A DNA stretch of 10,238 nucleotides from the NCBI GenBank assembly GCA_028869395.1, contig JAGWSE010000050.1, positions 1 to 10,238 on the forward strand, read 5' to 3'. Origin of the DNA: Alphaproteobacteria bacterium. GTDB lineage: Bacteria; Pseudomonadota; Alphaproteobacteria; Caulobacterales; Caulobacteraceae. The notes below the pieces were generated by a model. It did not search any database and had not been told where the DNA came from. It was given only the letters and a program-made list of their open reading frames with translations. This document shows positions 6,026 through 10,238 of this stretch, piece after piece. Both the position numbers and the translations under genes were made by a program. Each line of letters begins with the position of its first letter. Positions within the stretch are counted from its first letter, which is position 1.

Positions 6026-6103
6026 GGCGCGCTCCACGCAGTCGACGAGGTCAGGGCGTCATGTGACCAGGGCCGGGCGCGCTTGCAAGGCCGCGCCGCG
6101 TGG

Positions 6104-7306
6104 CTACGGCGTCCGCCGCAGCGCCAGGCAGTCGTCGCCGTCGTGGGAGAGCACCTCGCAGGCCTTGTCCGCCTCCGCCTCGGAATCGGCCACGAAGCGG
6201 GCCACGTAGAGACCGTCGGCCGGCCGCACGCGCCCGTCGTCCGCATCGAACAGGTCCGGGTGCTCGCGGGCGAGGTCCTCCAGCCGCGCGGAGCTCGCCT
6301 TGGCGGTCGAGAAGGCGCCCACCTGGACCCGCCAGGGCGATCCGGGCGCGGCGGCCTGCATCGGCTCGGCGGCGGCCTCGCGCACGGCGTCGGCCATCTT
6401 CTTGTGCACGGCGATGCGCCGCGCGGCCGCCAGGCTCTGGCCTGAGAGCAGCCGGCTCACCAGCTCCGGCCGGTCGGCGTCGCGCTGGGCGTCGGCGGTG
6501 AAGCTCGCGCCGATCAGCCGGGCCATGTAGCGGTCGCGGATCGCCGCGGTCGATCCGCCCAGCACGACGGCGATCACGCGGTGGCCGTCGCGCACGCCCG
6601 AAGTCATCAGGTTGAAGCCCGAGGCGTTGATGAAGCCGGTCTTCATGCCGTCGATGCCCGGTTCGCTCATCAGCCGGTTGTGGCCCGGGATGATACGGCC
6701 ATCGAAGCGGGTCCGCGTCTGGTCGAACAGGGCGTAGTCCTGCGGGTGGTTGCGGATCATCGCGCGGGCGAGGGTCGCCAGGTCACGGGCGGTGGTGAAG
6801 TTGTTCCGGTTCGGCAGGCCCGAGGCGTTGGCGAAGTGGGTGTGCGTCATGCCGAGTTCGCGGGCCTTGGCGTTCATGCGCGCGACGAAGCGGCTTTCCG
6901 TGCCGCCCACCTTCTCCGCCAGCGCCACGGCCAGGTCGTTGGCCGACTTCACCACGATGACGTTCAGCGCGTCGCGCACCGGGATGGTCGCGCCGGGGCG
7001 AAGGCCCAGCTTTGAGGGCGGCTGGGCGGCCGCGTGCGGGCTCATCCGGATGCGGTCGTTCATGTGCAGCCGGCCGGCGTCCAGCGCGTCGAAGGCCAGG
7101 TAGAGGGTCATCACCTTGGTGAGCGAGGCCGGGTAGCGGCGGGCGTCGGGATTGCGGGCGTAGAGCACGTCGCCGCTCGTCGCATCGACGGATACGGCGG
7201 CGAACTTCCCGGGAGCGAATCCCCGGGCCGCGTGGGCGGCCGGAGCGGCGAGGACGCAGAAGGCGGCGAGGGCGTGCGCGAGGGCGCGCCGGACAGAAAG
7301 AGCCAA
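6104..7306 (-). CDS. Secreted D-alanyl-D-alanine carboxypeptidase (S11/PBP5 family) with C-terminal SPOR domain
   Basis: The 400-aa protein starts with a Sec signal peptide (basic RR at 6-7, hydrophobic 8-20, likely cleavage after AHA near 26). The S11 catalytic motifs follow: Ser61-Leu-Thr-Lys64, Ser121-Ala-Asn123 and Lys222-Thr-Gly224. A linker of about 50 residues leads to a SPOR domain at about 324-397 (WRVQVGAFS, then GLYVARF). S11 enzymes trim the terminal D-Ala from peptidoglycan stem peptides in the periplasm. SPOR domains bind denuded glycan at the division septum, so septal or polar targeting is inferred. The start is a TTG at 7306: no ATG, GTG or TTG occurs in frame between it and the stop at 7385-7387, and it alone yields an intact signal peptide. 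A GGGGGCGGG lies upstream. A CtrA-like site is about 80 bp upstream (7385-7399). Confidence 0.93.
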   Translation of the reverse strand: MALSVRRALAHALAAFCVLAAPAAHAARGFAPGKFAAVSVDATSGDVLYARNPDARRYPASLTKVMTLYLAFDALDAGRLHMNDRIRMSPHAAAQPPSKLGLRPGATIPVRDALNVIVVKSANDLAVALAEKVGGTESRFVARMNAKARELGMTHTHFANASGLPNRNNFTTARDLATLARAMIRNHPQDYALFDQTRTRFDGRIIPGHNRLMSEPGIDGMKTGFINASGFNLMTSGVRDGHRVIAVVLGGSTAAIRDRYMARLIGASFTADAQRDADRPELVSRLLSGQSLAAARRIAVHKKMADAVREAAAEPMQAAAPGSPWRVQVGAFSTAKASSARLEDLAREHPDLFDADDGRVRPADGLYVARFVADSEAEADKACEVLSHDGDDCLALRRTP

Positions 7307-7690
7307 TGGACTTGCCCGCCCCCGAAGAGCGGTCCCTGTGAGCTGAATGTCGGGCGTTTGCGGCCGAAGCCTGCAGGGCCATGGTTACCGGCGGCTTAAC
7401 CGTGCGGGAACCCGAAGCGTCGCCGCGGCGGACAACTTTTCGCGAGCACCCGCCTGCGGCTTCACAATTCCAGGAGCATCAAAGGCTTGGCGTTGCCTCG
7501 GTCGAGCTTGGATCGTTAGCTGCGGGCGGATCCGGACGATCGGCAAGCGTCGTCGTCTCGCCAGGCGCAGCGTCTTCGACCGCGCCGGAGGATCCCGACA
7601 GGACAGCGGCTGGGCTTCGGTGGGGCATCCCGTGGGCCGGCGCGCTGGCCTGTCGACTGATTCGCGCTGACGAGCAGAACGGAGTTTCGG
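7307..7690. other. 384-bp gene-free divergent region between the D,D-carboxypeptidase and the 113-aa gene
   Basis: Several frames are open, but none has a convincing start or resembles a protein. The stretch should hold the promoters of both divergent genes. I see a CtrA-like site (7385-7399), a dyad GATCGT/ACGATC (7511-7516 with 7536-7541) and a GATTC (7659-7663) fitting the CcrM methylation site GANTC. A weak plus-strand promoter can be drawn (TTGCCT at 7493-7498, 17-nt spacer, TTAGCT), but its -10 is poor. No terminator-like hairpin with a T-run is seen. Confidence 0.6.
7385..7399. promoter_or_regulatory. CtrA-like binding site (TTAC-N7-TTAA)
   Basis: TTAC (7385-7388), seven bases, then TTAA (7396-7399) matches the Caulobacter CtrA consensus TTAA-N7-TTAA in seven of eight positions. 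It is 79-93 bp upstream of the D,D-carboxypeptidase TTG. TTAA is scarce in this GC-rich DNA, which makes a correctly spaced pair more notable. It could still be chance, and no clear -35/-10 pair is visible beside it. Confidence 0.4.
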
Positions 7691-8032
7691 ATGGATGGAG
7701 CAGACCTGGAGACCGCAACGAGCGCCGCGGGCGACGGCGACCACGCCGACCGGCGCCTGATCGAACTCGAGCAGGCCCAGTTGCGCGAGCGGCGTCGCCG
7801 CGAGGCCTTGCCGCTGCGCGAGGCCGACGCGTTCGAGGCCTCCTGCCTGCGCTCCGACCGGCTGGAGGCGGAGATGCTGGCGCTTTGCGCCACCGGCCGC
7901 GAAGGGTTCGCGGTGAAGTTCCGCGAACTGACCTACGCCCTGCGCCACCACGTGCCGGTGGAGCCGTGGATCGAGAGCCTTGGCCGCGATCTCGAGCCGG
8001 CCGGACCGGCGGGCGCCTCCCGCGCCGCCTGA
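7691..8032 (+). CDS. Hypothetical small charged cytoplasmic protein (113 aa)
   Basis: The frame begins with an ATG at 7691 preceded by CGGAG about 7 bases upstream. Codon third positions are overwhelmingly G or C, supporting real coding. The protein has an acidic N-terminus (about residues 1-20), then a very charged, probably helical stretch with RERRRREA near 33-40. A C-terminal segment (about 69-100) contains GREGFAVKFREL, the dipeptide HH and PVEPWIESL. The tail is rich in Ala, Gly and Pro. There is no signal peptide, membrane segment or recognised motif, and two Cys residues are present. It is convergent with otsA, the stops being 8 bp apart. I do not recognise a family and assign no function. 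Confidence 0.6.
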   Translation: MDGADLETATSAAGDGDHADRRLIELEQAQLRERRRREALPLREADAFEASCLRSDRLEAEMLALCATGREGFAVKFRELTYALRHHVPVEPWIESLGRDLEPAGPAGASRAA

Positions 8033-8040
8033 AGGCGTGG

Positions 8041-9468
8041 CTAGGGCCGCCCGGCCGCCGCCGTCGGGTCCAGAGCCTGCGCCGGTGACGCCGGCTGTGG
8101 CCGGCGCAGGGCTTCCACAAAAGCGTCGCGCCAGGCGGTCACGTCGCGCTGCTCCACCCCGTCGGCCAGCTCCCGCCAGCGGCTGCGGCGCTCCTCGAGC
8201 GGCATCGCCAGGCCTTTGCGTATCGCCTCGGCCACGTCCTCCCGGCTCATCGGATTGACGATCAGCGCCGCCTTCATCTGTTCGGCCGCCCCGGCGAACT
8301 CCGACAGGACCAGCACGCCCGGATCCTCCGGGTCCTGGGCGGCGACGTATTCCTTGGCGACCAGGTTCATGCCGTCCCGCAGCGGCGTGACCAGCCCGAT
8401 GTCGGCCGCGCGGTAGAATCCCGCCAGCTCGTCGCGCCGATAGCGGCGGTTCACGTAGCGCAGCGGCACCCAGTCCACCGTGGCGTAGGCGCCGTTGATC
8501 CGGCCGCTGACCGTATCCAGCCGCGCCCTCAGGTCCTGGTAGGCGGACACGTCTTCGCGCGTCAGCGTCGCGATCTGCAGCATGAACACCCGCTCGTGCA
8601 GGTCTGGATGCAGCGCCAGCAGGTTCTCGTAGGCGAGGAACCGCTCCTCGATACCCTTCGAATAGTCGAGCCGATCGACGCCGATGATCATCTTGCGGCC
8701 AGCCGCGCTCTCGCGCATCCGCTGGTGCTGCGCCTCGGCCACGGGCGAGGCGGCCGCCTCGGCGAAGTCGGCGGCGTCGATGCCGATCGGGAACACCCCG
8801 ATCCGGGCGGCCTTGCCGAAGGCGCGGGCGACGCCGTCCGCGTCGATCGAGCCGCCCGCCGTCTCGAGCACATAGTGCGCGAAGGCCTCGCAGGAATCAC
8901 GCGTCTGGAACCCGATCAGGTCGTAGTCGAGCAACGCCGCGGCGAGCTCATGGTGACGCGGGATGGTGGTGAACAGTCGGCGCGAGGGCCACGGGATGTG
9001 CAGGAAGAAGCCGATGCGGTTGGCGACGCCCAGCCGCCGCAGCTCGCGGGCGACGGAGATCAGGTGATAGTCCTGCACCCAGATGAAGTCGTCGGGCTCC
9101 AGCAGCGGCAGCACCGCCTCGGCGAAGCGGCGGTTGACGCGCTCGTAGCCCTCGTCGAACGAACGCTCGTAGGCCGCCAGGTCCGTCCGGTAGTGGAAGA
9201 CCGGCCACAGCACCTCGTTAGCGTAGCCGTTGTAGTATTCCTGCCGGTCGCTCTCATCGAGGTCGATGGTGGCCACCGTCACCCCGCTCACCCGCTCCAC
9301 CGAGAGCTGGCCTGTGTAGCTCTCGGCCGTGCGGCCGCTCCAGCCGAACCAGACCCCGGAATACTCGCGCAGCGCCGCCGAGAGCGCCATCGCCAGGCCA
9401 CCCGACGTGCCCACTCCCGGGTCGGCCGGCGCGGACACGCGGTTCGAAATGACGATCAGGCGTCCCAT
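8041..9468 (-). CDS. otsA: Alpha,alpha-trehalose-6-phosphate synthase (GT20)
   Basis: The 475-aa protein has the length and motifs of OtsA, which joins UDP-glucose and glucose-6-phosphate into trehalose-6-phosphate in the cytoplasm. Visible residues: Arg10 in VISNRVS, Gly23-Gly24 in SGGLA, Tyr79 and Trp88, Asp133 in WVQDYHL, His157 in FFLHIPWP, Arg266 and Lys271 in VDRLDYSKG, and Asp365 to Glu373 in DGMNLVAKEY. These match the donor and acceptor sites known from E. coli OtsA. The ATG at 9468 is preferred: MGRLIVISNR is the usual N-terminus and AGGAAG lies about 8 bases upstream. An in-frame ATG at 9498 is an alternative adding ten residues. No otsB phosphatase gene is in view. The gene follows the MscS-family gene by 32 bp on the same strand and is probably co-transcribed, which fits a shared role in osmotic stress. 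Confidence 0.95.
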   Translation of the reverse strand: MGRLIVISNRVSAPADPGVGTSGGLAMALSAALREYSGVWFGWSGRTAESYTGQLSVERVSGVTVATIDLDESDRQEYYNGYANEVLWPVFHYRTDLAAYERSFDEGYERVNRRFAEAVLPLLEPDDFIWVQDYHLISVARELRRLGVANRIGFFLHIPWPSRRLFTTIPRHHELAAALLDYDLIGFQTRDSCEAFAHYVLETAGGSIDADGVARAFGKAARIGVFPIGIDAADFAEAAASPVAEAQHQRMRESAAGRKMIIGVDRLDYSKGIEERFLAYENLLALHPDLHERVFMLQIATLTREDVSAYQDLRARLDTVSGRINGAYATVDWVPLRYVNRRYRRDELAGFYRAADIGLVTPLRDGMNLVAKEYVAAQDPEDPGVLVLSEFAGAAEQMKAALIVNPMSREDVAEAIRKGLAMPLEERRSRWRELADGVEQRDVTAWRDAFVEALRRPQPASPAQALDPTAAAGRP

Positions 9469-9500
9469 GCCCGGCTTCCTTTCTCTTGCGGCGGCCATGC

Positions 9501-10238
9501 TCAGTGTCGCGCCAGCTCGTCGAGCTGACCCTCCGGCAGGACCACCTTCATGTGCGGGAAGGGGATTTCGATCCCCTCCCGGTCGAACGCCAGCTTGATG
9601 CGGCGGTTGTACTCGCGCCCCACGCGCCATTGATCGAGCGGCCGGGTCTTGAAGCGGGCCTTCAGGACGACGCCGCTCTCGGCCAGATTGTCCACGCCGA
9701 CCACCTCGATCGGCTCCAGGATCATCTCGGCGTAGGCCGCATCGGCCTGCATCTCCGCGCCGACCTCGCGCATCAGTTCGATGGCCCGGTCGATCTCCGC
9801 CGAATACGAGACCTGCAGGTCGAACACGGCGTAGGAGAAGCTCTTGGTCAGGTTGTGGACGATCTGCGCCTCGCCATAGGGCAGGACGTGCAGCGTCCCG
9901 TCGAAGTCGCGCAGCCGGATGGTGCGCAGCGTCATCCGCTCCACGAGGCCGCCGCAGTCGCCGATCCGCACCACGTCGCCCACGGAGACGACGTCCTCGA
10001 TCACCAGGAAAACGCCGGTGAGCAGGTCCTTGACCAGGCTCTGCGCGCCGAACCCGACCGCGATCCCGACCACACCCGCGCCGGCCAGGATCGGCGCGAC
10101 GTCCACCCCGATCTGGCCGAGGATCGAGAGCGCCGCGACGGTGACGATCGCCGACTGAACGAGTCCCTTGAGCAGCGGCTCGATGGTGTTCAGCTGCGCG
10201 CGCCGGCGCGGCCGCCCCTCGCCTCGCCCCATGCGCGC
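9501..10238 (-). CDS. MscS-family mechanosensitive channel (C-terminal part, truncated by window edge)
   Basis: About 245 residues are visible before the edge. They cover a transmembrane segment (LVQSAIVTVAALSILGQIGV), then the pore-lining helix region with the small-residue pattern ILAGAGVVGIAVGFGAQ. The conserved LLTGVFLVIED and the beta domain with VGDVVRIGD and LPYG (in place of the common PNG) follow, then the mixed alpha/beta C-terminal cage domain. MscS-type channels open on membrane tension during hypo-osmotic shock and release small solutes. An ATG at 10232 is present, but the sequence before the membrane helix (RRRAQLNTIEPLL) looks like the middle of a longer member with extra N-terminal helices. 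The true start is therefore probably outside the window. The stop is 32 bp before otsA, suggesting one operon. Confidence 0.9.
   Translation of the reverse strand, partial: ARMGRGEGRPRRRAQLNTIEPLLKGLVQSAIVTVAALSILGQIGVDVAPILAGAGVVGIAVGFGAQSLVKDLLTGVFLVIEDVVSVGDVVRIGDCGGLVERMTLRTIRLRDFDGTLHVLPYGEAQIVHNLTKSFSYAVFDLQVSYSAEIDRAIELMREVGAEMQADAAYAEMILEPIEVVGVDNLAESGVVLKARFKTRPLDQWRVGREYNRRIKLAFDREGIEIPFPHMKVVLPEGQLDELARH

Noticed and set aside
6026..6103. GC-rich hairpin between the D,D-carboxypeptidase and the ACT protein as a terminator
   Set aside because: A GGCGCG/CGCGCC stem can be drawn on the minus strand, but it has a 10-nt loop and no T-run, so it does not show that the two genes are separate units.
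7407..7431. GGAAC as the -35 of a general-stress (SigT/EcfG-type) promoter
   Set aside because: No CGTT is present 16-17 bp downstream.

Overview
The window is GC-rich chromosomal DNA with strong G/C preference at third codon positions. It most likely comes from an alphaproteobacterium of the Caulobacterales (Caulobacter/Phenylobacterium-like). The main evidence is a 118-residue CpdR-type single-domain response regulator ending in Ala-Ala, beside an N-formylglutamate amidohydrolase-like gene. A small RNA carrying the UUUCCUCCCU core of the alphaproteobacterial ar8 (suhB/MmgR) family supports this. The genus is an inference, and nothing suggests a plasmid, phage or recently acquired island.

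Layout. 1-422 (-): the first 140 codons of the translational GTPase TypA/BipA, running off the left edge. 423-839: a structured intergenic region. It holds a nested dyad in the typA upstream region and, on the + strand, a complete small-RNA unit (promoter, three hairpins, CCUCCC core, intrinsic terminator). 840-1043 (+): a 67-aa two-helix membrane protein. 1046-2377 (-): a class III omega-amino acid:pyruvate aminotransferase. 2501-3916 (+): an amidase-signature hydrolase, divergent from the aminotransferase. 3913-4860 (-): an N-formylglutamate amidohydrolase-like protein whose stop codon interlocks with that of the amidase. 4924-5280 (+): cpdR. 5366-5440 (+): tRNA-Val(GAC) with its own promoter. 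5501-6025 (-): a two-ACT-domain, GcvR-like protein. 6104-7306 (-): a secreted D,D-carboxypeptidase with a C-terminal SPOR domain and a TTG start. 7307-7690: a 384-bp gene-free stretch with a CtrA-like site. 7691-8032 (+): an unrecognised 113-aa charged protein. 8041-9468 (-): trehalose-6-phosphate synthase OtsA. 9501-10238 (-): the C-terminal part of an MscS-family channel, running off the right edge.

How the genes relate. The aminotransferase, amidase and formylglutamate-hydrolase-like genes look like a small nitrogen-scavenging group: hydrolysis of amides or N-formyl compounds, then removal of an omega-amino group. They lie on alternating strands, so they are not one operon. mscS and otsA are on one strand 32 bp apart and form a plausible osmotic-stress operon: a hypo-osmotic release valve and synthesis of a compatible solute precursor. 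The D,D-carboxypeptidase and the ACT protein may be co-transcribed. CpdR links the region to cell-cycle control of ClpXP proteolysis.

No CRISPR array, insertion sequence, integrase, toxin-antitoxin pair or defence system was found. The item most worth follow-up is the ar8-like small RNA at about 701-784 with its structured, dyad-rich surroundings.
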